46,417 bases of DNA. Source: Myxococcota bacterium (GTDB lineage Bacteria > Myxococcota_A > UBA9160 > UBA4427). Position numbers and translations under genes: made by a program. The notes beneath the pieces were generated by a model. The model had not been told where the DNA came from. It saw nothing but the letters and a program-made list of their open reading frames with translations, and ran no database searches. Positions 28,463 through 38,165 of the stretch are shown piece after piece. Position 1 is the first letter of the stretch, and the number at the start of each line of letters is the position of its first letter. The stretch spans positions 1 to 46,417 of the forward strand of contig JASMLK010000118.1 of assembly GCA_030748735.1 (NCBI GenBank), written 5' to 3'.

Positions 28463-29158
28463 ATGGCGCAACCGAGTTCGACGCCGGGATCCAAGCAGAG
28501 CACGCCAGCCCGCAAGCGAGCGGCCCCGGCGGGGAGACCATCGCGCGACCCCGCGGTCGTGAGGCGCCGGCTGACGGAAGCCGCGACCCGCCGCTTCGCC
28601 GCGGCTGGCTTCGAGGGCGTGAACTCGAACCAGATCGCGCGCGAGGCGGGGGTCGGGGTCGGGACCTTCTACAACCACTTCCGCGACAAGCATGAAGTCC
28701 ATCAGGCCGTCGTGCTCGACACCCTGGAAGGGCTGCAGGACGCGGTGACCCGGGCGGCTCCGGATGCCGCCGCGCCGGTCGAGCAGCAGGTTCGCGCGCT
28801 GGTCGAGGGCGTTCTGTCGTTCGCGGAAGGCCACGCCGATCGTTTCCGGGTGGCCTTCGGGGCCGAAGCCGCGCCCCATCGTCCGCCCCGCTCTGCGCGT
28901 GCGACCGGTGACGTGGCCCAGCCCTCACGCGCGCAGGTGGGCTACTCGACGCGCGCGACCGAGCGGCGGCTCGCGCAGTTGCGCGACGCCGGCGTCCTCG
29001 AACCCACCCTCGACCCCGCGGTGGCGGCCCGCGCCTTCGTCGCGATGCAGAACGAGGTCGTGTGCTGGTGGCTCGACGATCCGAGCCGCGCCACGCGTGA
29101 AGGCGTGATCGAAACCCTGGTCAAGCTCCACCCCGCGATCGCGGCGGCAAGGAAGTAG
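28463..29158 (+). CDS. TetR-family transcriptional regulator
   Basis: This 231-aa regulator has an N-terminal DNA-binding domain after a basic tail. The helix-turn-helix reads FEGVNSNQIAREAGVGVGTF followed by YNHFRDKHEV, typical of TetR. The ligand domain is not assignable. ATG 28463 has GGGAGG five bases upstream and is preferred to the start at 28373. It diverges from the cytidylyltransferase-SDR-AKR set and may control it, although the gap shows no obvious palindromic operator. It converges on mfd with 27 bp between stops. Confidence 0.88.
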   Translation: MAQPSSTPGSKQSTPARKRAAPAGRPSRDPAVVRRRLTEAATRRFAAAGFEGVNSNQIAREAGVGVGTFYNHFRDKHEVHQAVVLDTLEGLQDAVTRAAPDAAAPVEQQVRALVEGVLSFAEGHADRFRVAFGAEAAPHRPPRSARATGDVAQPSRAQVGYSTRATERRLAQLRDAGVLEPTLDPAVAARAFVAMQNEVVCWWLDDPSRATREGVIETLVKLHPAIAAARK

Positions 29159-29185
29159 CGCGGGAAGCGAACGCGCCGGCGGGCT

Positions 29186-32100
29186 TCAAGCCCCGAGCCG
29201 CGTGAGCAATTCCTTCGTGGCCTCGAACAACGGCTTCGCGCCGCCCGCGAGCGGCGGTGCGGGGGCATAGATCTTGTGGTCGGGCGCGACCCGCAAACCG
29301 AGTCCGGGTTGGCCGAGCAGGTGCACCAGCCGGTCGGGTTCGATCTTGCTCTTCTCCGACACCTGCAAGACGAGTTCGCCGCGCACGACATCGACCGCCG
29401 CAACGCCAAGGGTTCGCGACAGGATCTTCAGTCGGATGACATCGAACAGATGCTCGGCTTGCGGGGGAAGCGGTCCGTAGCGATCGAGCACTTCGTCTCG
29501 CACCCGCGCGACTTCTCCTTCGTCGCGTGCGCTCGAAGCCCGCTTGTATAGAACGAGGCGTTGGCTCACGTCGGCCACGTAGTCCTCGGGCAGCCGCGCT
29601 TCGACGGGCAGGCGAATTTCGGGATCGATCTCGGCGTCGTGGACCTCGCCGCGCAGCTCTTCCATGGTTTCCTGCAGCATCGACATGTAGGTGTCGTAGC
29701 CGACGGTCATCAGGTTGCCCGACTGCTCGGCGCCCAACATGTTGCCCGCGCCACGGATTTCGAGGTCCATGTTGGCCAGGCGGAAGCCGCTGCCGAGTTC
29801 CGAAAGGTCCTGGATGGCTTCGAGCCGCCGCTCGGCGTCGTGGGTGAGGTGGTCGAGGCTCGGCACCAGGAGGTACGCGTAGGCGCGGTGGGTCGATCGG
29901 CCAACGCGACCGCGCAATTGATACATCTGCGCCAGCCCGAGTGTGTGGGCGCGATTGATGATGATGGTGTTCGCGCGCGGGATGTCGATCCCGCTTTCGA
30001 TGATGGTCGTGCACAGGAGCACGTCGGCGTCGCCGCGCATGAAGGCATGCATGACGTCTTCGAGTTCGCGCTCCTTCATCTGCCCGTGACCGACGAGGAA
30101 GCTCACTTCGGGCACCACCTTCTCGATCATCTGTGCCATCTCGCCGATGCTCTGCACCCGGTTGTGGACGAAGAACACCTGCCCGCCGCGACGCGTTTCG
30201 CGCAGGATGGCTTCGCGAATCAACAGCTCGTCGTAGCGGCTCACCTGCGTGCGGATCGCAAAGCGGTCGGCGGGTGGCGTGTTGATGACCGAAAGGTCCC
30301 GCACACCGGTAAACGCCATCTGGAGCGTGCGTGGGATGGGGGTCGCGGTCAGCGTCACGACGTCGACCGTCTTCTTGAGCTGCTTGATGCGTTCCTTGTG
30401 CGAAACGCCGAAGCGTTGCTCTTCGTCGATCACGAGTAGCCCCAGGTCGCGAAACTGCATCTTCTTCTGCAGCAGGCGGTGGGTGCCGACGACGACGTCG
30501 ATCTCTCCCATCGCACAACCCTCGACCACTTCGCGTGCCCTGGCGGGGGTCTGGAAGCGCGAAAGGAACTCGACGCGAATCGGATAGCCCTCGTAACGGG
30601 CCACGAAGGTTTCGTAGTGCTGCTGGCAGAGCACGGTCGTGGGCACGAGGACGGCGACCTGCTTGCCGTCGAGCGCGGCGCGGAAGGCGGCACGCAAGGC
30701 GACTTCGGTCTTGCCGTAACCCACGTCGCCGCACACGAGCCGGTCCATGGGCTTTGCGCGCTGCATGTCGGCGAGGGTGTCTTCGATCGCGGCGAGCTGG
30801 TCTGGTGTTTCCTCGAAGGGGAAGTTGGCTTCGAACTCTTCGAAGTAGGTTTCGCGCGGCGCAAAGGCGAAGCCCGGGGCCATCTCGCGCGCGGCGTGCA
30901 GGCTCAACAGCTCACTCGCCATGCTGCGAAGTGACTTCTTGACCTTGCGCTTGGCCTTTTCCCAGGTGGCGCCGCCGAGCCGGTCGATGCGGGGCTTCGT
31001 TCCGTCCGAACCGCCAAAGCGCTGCACGAGGTTCAAGCGGTGAACGGGCAGGAAGAGCCGGTCACTGCCGAGGTATTCGATGCAAAGCAGTTCGCTCTTG
31101 ATGCGCCCGGCTTCGAGTTCGACGAGCCCGCGGTAGGTCCCGATGCCGTGATCGCTATGCACGAGGTAGTCGCCGGGCGCCAGCTGGGCGAGACCATCGA
31201 TCGCGGCACCTTCCTGCCAGGTCTTCTTCGTGTGGCGTCGCTCGCGCTTGCCGAAGATCTCTTCTTCGCCGACGACCACGAGCCCCTCGCCGTCGAGTTC
31301 GAAGCCTTCTGACAGATCCGCGACCCGGACTTCCACGCGACCGGGCGAAGACCAACGCCAGGCGGGTCTGCGGTTGTGGGCGAGCCGGGGTTCGAGACCG
31401 TATTCGCAGAGCAGCGTGTGAAGGCGTTCGGCCGAAGAAAGTGCCGCGCAGGTGAGCACGATGCGGCTGCGCGCGTTCATCCAGAGCGCGAGTCGGTCGA
31501 CGAGCGGTGCGAGTGCGCGCTCGTGGGTGCGGGCGCGCGCGAGGTCCCGCCGCAGTTCGTCGTGGCCGCGGGCGGCGATGTCGAGTTCGAGGTTGCCGCT
31601 CTCGCGGTCGTGGATCGCGAGGCGTTCGAGCTGGACGGGGTTGCGCGTCGCGAGTTCGTCAGCGAGTTCGCCGGCGGACGTCATCAGGTCTTCGAGTGGT
31701 GCGACGGTGCGTCCGGCGTCGCGCGCCGATTCGTGGTTGCGCTTTGCTTCTTCGCTGTAGCGCTGCACGCGCTCGCGGCACGCAGCCGGATCGTCGACCA
31801 GGATCAAGGTGTCTTCGGGGAAGAACGCGACGGGGCTCTCGAGGTCGGGCTGCAAGACCGGGCCGAGCGCTTCGACGCCCGGAGGCAGGCTCCCACGCAA
31901 CAGTGCGTCGAGGGTTTCTTCGATTTCGGCCTCGTCGCCCCCTTGTTCGAGCGCGAGCTCTCGCACGGCGTCGGCGCGTGCCACGACCTGTTCGCGATCC
32001 ATCGCGAGTTCCTGCGGCGGGGGAGCGGCGATGTGTTCGCACTTCTGCTGCGAACGTTGGCTTGCGGGGTCGAACTCGCGAAGGGATTCGATTTCATCGT

Positions 32101-32707
32101 CGAAGAACTCGACCCGGCACGGCAGGGTGCGGTGCGGGGGGAAGAGATCCACGATGCCGCCCCGTACCGCAAATTCGCCGGGATCCTCCACCATGGCGAC
32201 GCGTGAATAGCCGGCGCCCGTGAGCCGTTCGATCAGCTCGTCGCGCGGAATCGTCTGTCCGACTTCGAGCAGCAGGGTGTGCCCGCGCACGCGCTCTCGG
32301 GAAGGCACGCGAGCGAGCAGCGCGCTCATCGGCCCGACCACGATCGGGGCTTCGCGTGCCGCGTCCTTTGCTTCGAGCATGCGAAAGAGCACGGCCATGC
32401 GTTGGGCGACGACGAAGGCCTGGGGGGAAAAGCGTTCGTAGGGAAGCGTGTCGTGACGCGGAAAGGCGATCACGCGGGTTTCGTCTTCGGGTTCGCCGAG
32501 GGCGAGGCGAAGGTCTTCGGCGAGCGCGTCGGCGGCGCGCGAATTCGGGGTCAGCAGCACGACGGGACGCGACGACTGCGCACGGACGAGTTCTGCGACG
32601 ACGAGCGCGCGTGCAGCACCCCGCACACCGGCGATGCGCACGGGTTGCGTGCGCTTGCGTACGGTGTGCTTCACCTCGTCGAGGGAATGTCCGCGGGGCT
32701 TGCTCAT
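29186..32707 (-). CDS. mfd: Transcription-repair coupling factor Mfd
   Basis: Mfd displaces stalled RNA polymerase and recruits UvrA. The 1173-aa length is full. Present are a UvrB-like N-terminal module with ALLARVPSRERVRGHTLLLE, the RNA-polymerase-interacting CarD-like domain (GDYLVHSDHGIGTYRGLVEL), the helicase Walker A VCGDVGYGKTEVALRAAF, the DEEQ box in LVIDEEQRFGV, and the motif VI region RGRVGRSTHRAYAYL. The C-terminal TRCF domain contains RLPVEARLPEDYVADVSQRL. It is monocistronic and convergent with the TetR gene. Confidence 0.97.
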   Translation of the reverse strand: MSKPRGHSLDEVKHTVRKRTQPVRIAGVRGAARALVVAELVRAQSSRPVVLLTPNSRAADALAEDLRLALGEPEDETRVIAFPRHDTLPYERFSPQAFVVAQRMAVLFRMLEAKDAAREAPIVVGPMSALLARVPSRERVRGHTLLLEVGQTIPRDELIERLTGAGYSRVAMVEDPGEFAVRGGIVDLFPPHRTLPCRVEFFDDEIESLREFDPASQRSQQKCEHIAAPPPQELAMDREQVVARADAVRELALEQGGDEAEIEETLDALLRGSLPPGVEALGPVLQPDLESPVAFFPEDTLILVDDPAACRERVQRYSEEAKRNHESARDAGRTVAPLEDLMTSAGELADELATRNPVQLERLAIHDRESGNLELDIAARGHDELRRDLARARTHERALAPLVDRLALWMNARSRIVLTCAALSSAERLHTLLCEYGLEPRLAHNRRPAWRWSSPGRVEVRVADLSEGFELDGEGLVVVGEEEIFGKRERRHTKKTWQEGAAIDGLAQLAPGDYLVHSDHGIGTYRGLVELEAGRIKSELLCIEYLGSDRLFLPVHRLNLVQRFGGSDGTKPRIDRLGGATWEKAKRKVKKSLRSMASELLSLHAAREMAPGFAFAPRETYFEEFEANFPFEETPDQLAAIEDTLADMQRAKPMDRLVCGDVGYGKTEVALRAAFRAALDGKQVAVLVPTTVLCQQHYETFVARYEGYPIRVEFLSRFQTPARAREVVEGCAMGEIDVVVGTHRLLQKKMQFRDLGLLVIDEEQRFGVSHKERIKQLKKTVDVVTLTATPIPRTLQMAFTGVRDLSVINTPPADRFAIRTQVSRYDELLIREAILRETRRGGQVFFVHNRVQSIGEMAQMIEKVVPEVSFLVGHGQMKERELEDVMHAFMRGDADVLLCTTIIESGIDIPRANTIIINRAHTLGLAQMYQLRGRVGRSTHRAYAYLLVPSLDHLTHDAERRLEAIQDLSELGSGFRLANMDLEIRGAGNMLGAEQSGNLMTVGYDTYMSMLQETMEELRGEVHDAEIDPEIRLPVEARLPEDYVADVSQRLVLYKRASSARDEGEVARVRDEVLDRYGPLPPQAEHLFDVIRLKILSRTLGVAAVDVVRGELVLQVSEKSKIEPDRLVHLLGQPGLGLRVAPDHKIYAPAPPLAGGAKPLFEATKELLTRLGA

Positions 32708-32936
32708 GGTGTTCGGGGTCTGGCCTTTTCATCGTGCGCGAAACGCAAGAAGGCCCGAGCACCGACGCCGGGGAGGGGGGTACAGGCGAGGTACACGAGC
32801 TGCTTGCGATCAGGCTGTTACGGCGGGGAGCTTACCGCCTCGACCAGCCGTTGGGAGCCGCAATTGCGACCGCTTCTGGCGGACCGATCATGCAACCATC
32901 AGGCGGGTGCGACCGGCTCGCTTCCCGCAATCGATT

Positions 32937-33755
32937 ATGCTGAGCGCCGTGACGACTGGGAACGAAGAAACAAGACGCGAGAAGAAACTCCACCCCGTCG
33001 AGGCCTCGCACCTGCACGCCCGGCGCGAACGGGTGTTTCTCGTCATGGCGGGGCTCTTCCTCGGCTCCATGACGATGCTCAACATCCTGGGTACGTCGCG
33101 CTTTCTCGATCTTTCGTTCAGCGTGTTCGGGGTCGAGGTCCCGATGGCGCTCGCGGTGGGCGTTCTCCCCTACCCCATCACCTTCTTGTGCACGGACTTC
33201 ATCGGCGAACTCTACGGCCGCGACCGCGCCAACACGGTCGTGTTCGTCGGGCTGCTGTTGAACCTCTACGTGGTTGCGTTCTTGTGGATGGGGGGCGCGC
33301 TCCCTCCCCACGTCGAGGTCGAAGCCGCGACTGGCCTGCCTCCGACGGACGCTTACGACTACGCGTTCTTCCGCATTCGCTACCTCACGATGGGTGCAGT
33401 GGCGGGGTCGATGATCGCGTATCTCGCCGCGCAGCTATGTGACGTCTATCTCTTTCATTTCTGGAAACGGCTCACCCGCGGCAACCATTTGTGGCTGCGC
33501 AACAACGGCTCGACGATGGTGAGCCAGTTCGTCGACACCTTCGCGGTCATCACCATTACGCACTTCTACGCGAAGGGGTTGCCGATCGACGAGGCGAGCC
33601 CCCTGTGGCCGCAGCTCTGGGTGTTCATCGGCTCGGGCTACGTGTTCAAGCTCGTGATCGCAGCGGTCGATACGATTCCTTTCTACGTGGGCGTACACTA
33701 CCTCTCGCGCTACCTGGAACTGGACCCGAAAGCCGAGCACGAGGACGAGTACTGA
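32937..33755 (+). CDS. Queuosine-precursor transporter family (YhhQ/VUT) membrane protein
   Basis: This 272-aa protein has about six membrane segments. Family features are NILGTSRFLDLS, YPITFLCTDFIGELYGRDRA and the late motif SQFVDTFAVITITHF. Members import queuosine precursors such as preQ0 or preQ1. ATG 32937 is chosen; GTG 32949 is an alternative. The roughly 230 bases between it and the divergent mfd start show no gene. The stop shares one base with the next start (TGATG), coupling it to a CapK-like enzyme, an association not expected for queuosine uptake. Confidence 0.85.
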   Translation: MLSAVTTGNEETRREKKLHPVEASHLHARRERVFLVMAGLFLGSMTMLNILGTSRFLDLSFSVFGVEVPMALAVGVLPYPITFLCTDFIGELYGRDRANTVVFVGLLLNLYVVAFLWMGGALPPHVEVEAATGLPPTDAYDYAFFRIRYLTMGAVAGSMIAYLAAQLCDVYLFHFWKRLTRGNHLWLRNNGSTMVSQFVDTFAVITITHFYAKGLPIDEASPLWPQLWVFIGSGYVFKLVIAAVDTIPFYVGVHYLSRYLELDPKAEHEDEY

Positions 33756-35167
33756 TGCAGATGCGATCGATGTCCGAATTCGCAGAGCGCTACGTCTTCG
33801 ATCACCTGCCGGTGTTCACCCAGAACCTCTTCGTCTCGATGGCGGGCCAGCAGCGCTTCCGAAATCGCTTTTCCGATCACTTCCACGCCACCCTCGAAAA
33901 ATGGCAGAAGACGATCGACGGGCCCGAAGCGTTGTTGGTCGAGATCCAGCGCGAGCGTTTGCATCGGATGGTCACGCGCGCGCGCGAGCACTCGCCCTAC
34001 TACAAGGACCTGCCGGAGCCGTCCGGGGCTGCGGACGCGCGCGAAGCGATCGCGGAAACCCTCGCGAACATGCCGGTGCTCGAAAAGACCACGTACCGGC
34101 AGAACACCGAAGACATCATCGCGCGCGACATCCCCTCGCGTTCGCTGCGCCGAGGCATGACGAGCGGAACCACGGGCACGGCACTGCGCCTCTTCTACAC
34201 GCGCGAGACGGAAGCCGAGGAATACGCAACCGTCTGGCGACTTCGCGAGCAGCTGGGTGTCGGTCTCTTCGACCCCCACTACACCTTCACGGGCAAGATC
34301 GTGGTTCCCGTGACGCAGACCCGTCCACCCTTCTGGCGCACCAACAGATACAACAACCAGACGCTGTTCTCCCTCTATCACATGTCACCGGAGAACCTCG
34401 AGCTCTACGTCGACAAGCTCCATGAAACCGACGCCGTCTACGCGAACGGTTACCCCTCTGCGCTCCACCTGATGGCACGCGAGATGCTCACCAAGGGAAC
34501 GACGCTCACGCGGGGCCAATTGCGAGCGATCTTCACTTCGTCGGAGTCACTGCTCTCGTTCCAGCGCGACGACATCGAGGAAGCATTTGGCGCGCGCATC
34601 TGGGATCGCTACGGGAGCGCGGAGTTCGCCGTGTCGATGACCGGCTGTTCGGAACGCAACCTTCACGTCGACATGGAGTACTGCATCGTCGAAGTCGAGA
34701 CGATCGAAGAAACCGACGACTGGGAACGCGGCCAGCTGCTCGTGACGGGGCTCGCCAACAACGCCACGCCGTTCATCCGCTATCGCATCGGCGACGTGGG
34801 TACGCGGAGCAAACACCCCTGCCCGTGTGGCCGGCCGGGCAATGTCTTCCTCGACGTCGATGGGCGCGTCGAAGACTTCGTCGTGACGCCCTCGGGTCGC
34901 ATGATCGGGCGTATGGATCACATCTTCAAATCGATGGAGCACGTCGAAGAAGCCCAGATCCTGCAGACGACGCCAGAAGAGATCGAAGTCGTCTTCGTGC
35001 CGGGTCCGAAGTTCGACAGAGTCACCGAAGCCAAGCTGCGCCGCGAGATTCGAACCCGGCTGGGCGACGAGATCGGGGTCCGGCTGCAACCCGTGCGCGA
35101 GATCGTGCGCGAGCCGAACGGCAAGTTCCGAGCGGTGAAGTCGACGATCGGGAAGCTCGACTCGTAG
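33755..35167 (+). CDS. CapK/PaaK-family adenylate-forming enzyme
   Basis: This 470-aa protein resembles CapK-type members of the phenylacetate-CoA ligase family. The nucleotide loop is MTSGTTGTALRLFYT (about residues 135-149). YNNQTLFSLYHMSPENLELY and ANGYPSALHLMAREML match the CapK pattern, RIWDRYGSAEF is the later adenylation motif, and CPCGRPGNVF and GRVEDFVVTPSGR follow. CapK proteins occur in polysaccharide loci. The likely chemistry is carboxylate activation; the acceptor is unknown. ATG 33755 overlaps the transporter stop; ATG 33761 is an alternative. Confidence 0.83.
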   Translation: MQMRSMSEFAERYVFDHLPVFTQNLFVSMAGQQRFRNRFSDHFHATLEKWQKTIDGPEALLVEIQRERLHRMVTRAREHSPYYKDLPEPSGAADAREAIAETLANMPVLEKTTYRQNTEDIIARDIPSRSLRRGMTSGTTGTALRLFYTRETEAEEYATVWRLREQLGVGLFDPHYTFTGKIVVPVTQTRPPFWRTNRYNNQTLFSLYHMSPENLELYVDKLHETDAVYANGYPSALHLMAREMLTKGTTLTRGQLRAIFTSSESLLSFQRDDIEEAFGARIWDRYGSAEFAVSMTGCSERNLHVDMEYCIVEVETIEETDDWERGQLLVTGLANNATPFIRYRIGDVGTRSKHPCPCGRPGNVFLDVDGRVEDFVVTPSGRMIGRMDHIFKSMEHVEEAQILQTTPEEIEVVFVPGPKFDRVTEAKLRREIRTRLGDEIGVRLQPVREIVREPNGKFRAVKSTIGKLDS

Positions 35168-35228
35168 CCGGGGCGCGGGTGATGCCCCGCCCACGTGTGT
35201 CCAGCACCCCGCTCGGGCACGGCCGCCG

Positions 35229-35259
35229 TTGTCGCAGGGTCACCTGTTTTCCCTATAGT
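35229..35259 (+). promoter_or_regulatory. Candidate promoter upstream of the GT2 gene
   Basis: TATAGT (35254-35259) is a good -10 hexamer. TTGTCG (35229-35234) is the best -35 candidate, but the spacing is 19 bases. It lies in the 199-base gap before the glycosyltransferase, which otherwise shows nothing. Confidence 0.3.
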
Positions 35260-35366
35260 CCCGGCCCCGCGATGCCGTTGTACCCGGGGGGTTTGGTACG
35301 GGTCCGAGTTGGAGGCCCGCTTCAGGCCGAACTCGAGAACGCAGCGTTCGCGATCGGAGGCGACAA

Positions 35367-36347
35367 GTGGTGAAGCTCATGATCCAGATTCCTTGTCTGA
35401 ACGAGGAAGGGACGCTTCCCGCGACGCTCGACGACATCCCGCGCGAGGTCGAGGGCATCGATTGCGTCGAGGTCGTGATCATCGACGACGGCTGCACGGA
35501 TCGCACCGTCGAAGTGGCGCGCGAGCACGGCGCCGATCACGTGGTGAAGTTCGCGCAGAACCGCGGGCTCGGGCACGCCTTCTCGGCCGGCATGGATTTC
35601 TGTCTGCAACAGGGCGCCGACATCATCATCAACACCGATGGTGACAATCAGTACTACGGTGGCGACATCCCGAAGCTCGTCGCACCCATCCTCGCCGGCA
35701 AGGCCGAACTCGTGATCGGCGACCGCGAGCCCGGCAAGGTGGAGCACTTCTCTCCGGTGAAGAAGCTCTTGCAGAGCGTCGGCAGTCGCGTGATGAGTCG
35801 CCTGGCGGGGCTCGAAGTGCCGGACGTTGCAAGCGGCTTCAAGGCGTACTCGCGCGAAGCCGCCATGCGGCTCGTGATGTCGACCGACTTCGATCACACG
35901 GTCGATCACGTCATCCAGGCCGGGCGCAAGCGCATCCCCACCGTGAGTGTGCCGATCCGCACGAACGACAAGCTGCGCGAGTCGCGCCTCTTTTCGAACG
36001 TGTCGCAGTTCATCACGCGCTCACTCAAGATCGCGGTTCGCGTCTATTCGACGTACGGCGCGATGGCGGTCTTCTCCGCAGCGGGGGCGGTTACCTTTAC
36101 GGTTGGCTTCGCGGTCGGTCTTCGCTTCCTCTACTTCTTCGTCTTTACCGGCTCGCACGACCTCCACGTACAGTCACTCATCCTCGCGGCGATCTTGATG
36201 TTGGCCGGCTTCCAGATGGTGCTTACGGGAATCGTCGCGGACCTGATCTCGAGCAGTCGGGGCATCCTCGAAGATGTTTCCTACCGACTGCGGCGCCTCG
36301 AAGATGGCGCGCAGCCCTCGGACGCCGACACCGACGCGAACGACTGA
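35367..36347 (+). CDS. Family 2 glycosyltransferase with C-terminal membrane anchor
   Basis: This 326-aa protein is a GT-A fold enzyme related to polyprenyl-phosphate glycosyltransferases. MIQIPCLNEEGTLPATLDDI is the start of the fold, VVIIDDGCTDRTVEVA binds the nucleotide, IINTDGDNQYYGGD carries the metal-binding DxD, and PDVASGFKAYSREAA is characteristic. Two hydrophobic helices (about residues 225-250 and 262-288) anchor the C-terminus. GGAGG at 35356-35360 lies six bases before GTG 35367; GTG 35370 is possible. It probably transfers a sugar to a lipid carrier. Confidence 0.88.
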   Translation: MVKLMIQIPCLNEEGTLPATLDDIPREVEGIDCVEVVIIDDGCTDRTVEVAREHGADHVVKFAQNRGLGHAFSAGMDFCLQQGADIIINTDGDNQYYGGDIPKLVAPILAGKAELVIGDREPGKVEHFSPVKKLLQSVGSRVMSRLAGLEVPDVASGFKAYSREAAMRLVMSTDFDHTVDHVIQAGRKRIPTVSVPIRTNDKLRESRLFSNVSQFITRSLKIAVRVYSTYGAMAVFSAAGAVTFTVGFAVGLRFLYFFVFTGSHDLHVQSLILAAILMLAGFQMVLTGIVADLISSSRGILEDVSYRLRRLEDGAQPSDADTDAND

Positions 36348-36485
36348 GGCACCGGGCCGCGTTTCCCCTGCCGGCAATCCGCGCGACAGCGTGAACGCTG
36401 TCCGCATGCGCGAGACCGAACGGTCTACTCCCGCGGCAGAACGCGAACCGCGCTAGACGGGGATTCCGCTATACCGGTGGACCCG

Positions 36486-36507
36486 CCGACGGGAAACCAC
36501 CCGTCGG
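36486..36507 (+). other. Hairpin in the leader of the acyl-CoA synthetase gene
   Basis: CCGACGGG (36486-36493), loop AAACCA, and the exact complement CCCGTCGG (36500-36507) form an 8-bp stem 22 bases before the ATG. No T-run follows, so it is not a terminator for the glycosyltransferase gene. It may affect translation. Confidence 0.5.
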
Positions 36508-36529
36508 TCGCGTTGCAGGAGCTCCCGCC

Positions 36530-38125
36530 ATGCTCGATCAAGGTCGCGTCGACGCCTTCCAGTTTTCCGGCCAGGACATCCCCTGGCTGCTCGGCCATTG
36601 GGCGAAGAACAAGCCCGATCACCCCTTCCTCATCTGGGAACCACGCGAGGGCGGCCAGAGGCGCTGGACCTATGCGGAGTTCCACGCCGAGGTGGCCGAC
36701 GTCGCCGCGGGGCTCGCGGCACGCGGCGTTGCGAAGGGCGACAAGGTCCTGATCCATTCGGACAACTGTCCCGAGATGGTCGTCGCCTGGTACGCGTGCG
36801 CGCGGCTTGGCGCGGTCGGGGTTACGACGAATACGCGCAGCGTCGGCTCGGAGATCGAGTACTTCGCCTCCCACACCCGCTGCGTGGGTGCGATCACGCA
36901 ACCGCAGTACGCGAAGATCGTCGCCGACAACGCCAAGGGGCTCGGTTGGATCGTCGTCACCGAAGACAACTCGGGCGAGAAGCCCGACGCCGACCAGAGC
37001 GCGCACGGTTTCGACGCCTTCGATTCGTTGCGGGGTGACGGCGCTTCGCTTCCCGAGCGCCCCGCCGACCCGATGGCGCCCGCCGGCATCATGTTCACGT
37101 CCGGCACGACTTCGCGTCCGAAGGCCGTCGTCCACACCCACGCGAATGCGCTGTGGGCGAGTCGCATGGGGCCGATCAACATCGACATGGCGCCCGACGA
37201 CACTTATCTCGTCTATCTCCCCTTCTTCCACGTGAACGCCCAGAGCTGGTCGTTCTGGACCACGCTTGGCGCCGGTGGGACGATCGTGCTGCAGCCGAAG
37301 TTCTCGGCGAGCCGCTTCTGGGAAGTCATCCTCGAGCATGACGTCACCCACATCTCGCTGATCCCCTTCGTCTTCAAGGCGATCGCGGCGCAGCCGATCC
37401 CCGACCACAAGCTCAAGGTGGGGATCTTCGGGCTCATCATGCCCGATCTCGAAAACTGGTTGAAGCTTCGCATCCTCGCCTCGTGGGGGATGACGGAAAC
37501 CGTGATCCACGCCACGCGCAACGACTACATGCAGACCTACCCCAACGGCTCGATGGGCAAGCCTACGCCCGGCTACGAGTTCGCGATCGTGAACGTCGAC
37601 ACGGGCGAGTTCTGCGAAGACGGCGAAATTGGCGAACTCTGGATCCGCGGCACACGAGGCGTGCAGCTCTTCCTCGAGTACTTCGACAACGACGAAGCCA
37701 TGGAGAAGAGCTTCACAGAAGACGGCTGGTTCAAGACCGGCGACATGGTGGTGATGGGCGAAGAGGGAAACTTCTTCTACAAGGATCGCGACAAGGATGC
37801 GCTCAAGGTCGGTGGCGAAAACGTCTCGGCGCGCGAAGTCGAAGACTGCTGTCGCGAGGTCGGGGGCATCGGGGACATCGCGGTCGTGGGCCGCACACAC
37901 GACATGCTCGACATGGTGCCGGTCGCCTTCGTGATCCGCGGCCTCGGCGCGCCCGAAAGCGAAGAAGAGCACGCCCAGGCGATCATCGACCACTGCAAAG
38001 CGAACCTTGCAGACTTCAAGGTTCCTCGCGCGGTCTACTTCCGGGACGAATTCCCGACCGCGACCCTCGAAAAGGTGGCGAAGAACAAACTACGCGAGAT
38101 GGCGGACGAACTTCCCCTACCCTGA
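36530..38125 (+). CDS. AMP-dependent acyl-CoA synthetase (CaiC/FadD-like)
   Basis: This 531-aa ANL-superfamily ligase activates a carboxylic acid to an acyl-adenylate and then an acyl-CoA. Motifs are IMFTSGTTSRPKAVVHTHAN (phosphate loop), LASWGMTETV (A5), DGWFKTGDMVVM (A7), DRDKDALKVGGENVSAREVE (A8) and LEKVAKNKLRE with the C-terminal catalytic lysine. All catalytic motifs are intact. AGGAG lies eight bases before ATG 36530. The acyl substrate cannot be read from sequence. A carboxylesterase starts 40 bases after the stop, so the pair may hydrolyse an ester and activate the acid released. Confidence 0.9.
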   Translation: MLDQGRVDAFQFSGQDIPWLLGHWAKNKPDHPFLIWEPREGGQRRWTYAEFHAEVADVAAGLAARGVAKGDKVLIHSDNCPEMVVAWYACARLGAVGVTTNTRSVGSEIEYFASHTRCVGAITQPQYAKIVADNAKGLGWIVVTEDNSGEKPDADQSAHGFDAFDSLRGDGASLPERPADPMAPAGIMFTSGTTSRPKAVVHTHANALWASRMGPINIDMAPDDTYLVYLPFFHVNAQSWSFWTTLGAGGTIVLQPKFSASRFWEVILEHDVTHISLIPFVFKAIAAQPIPDHKLKVGIFGLIMPDLENWLKLRILASWGMTETVIHATRNDYMQTYPNGSMGKPTPGYEFAIVNVDTGEFCEDGEIGELWIRGTRGVQLFLEYFDNDEAMEKSFTEDGWFKTGDMVVMGEEGNFFYKDRDKDALKVGGENVSAREVEDCCREVGGIGDIAVVGRTHDMLDMVPVAFVIRGLGAPESEEEHAQAIIDHCKANLADFKVPRAVYFRDEFPTATLEKVAKNKLREMADELPLP

Positions 38126-38165
38126 ATCGCGACGACCCGAAAATGAACGGGCGAAGGAAGACGCG

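Noticed and set aside
29121..30734. 537-codon minus-strand frame inside mfd
   Set aside because: It is an alternative frame of mfd with Arg-rich composition; mfd motifs lie in the other frame.
37219..37236. parS-like CCACGTG in the acyl-CoA synthetase gene
   Set aside because: Only the core hexamer matches; the flanks fail at several positions and codons explain the bases.
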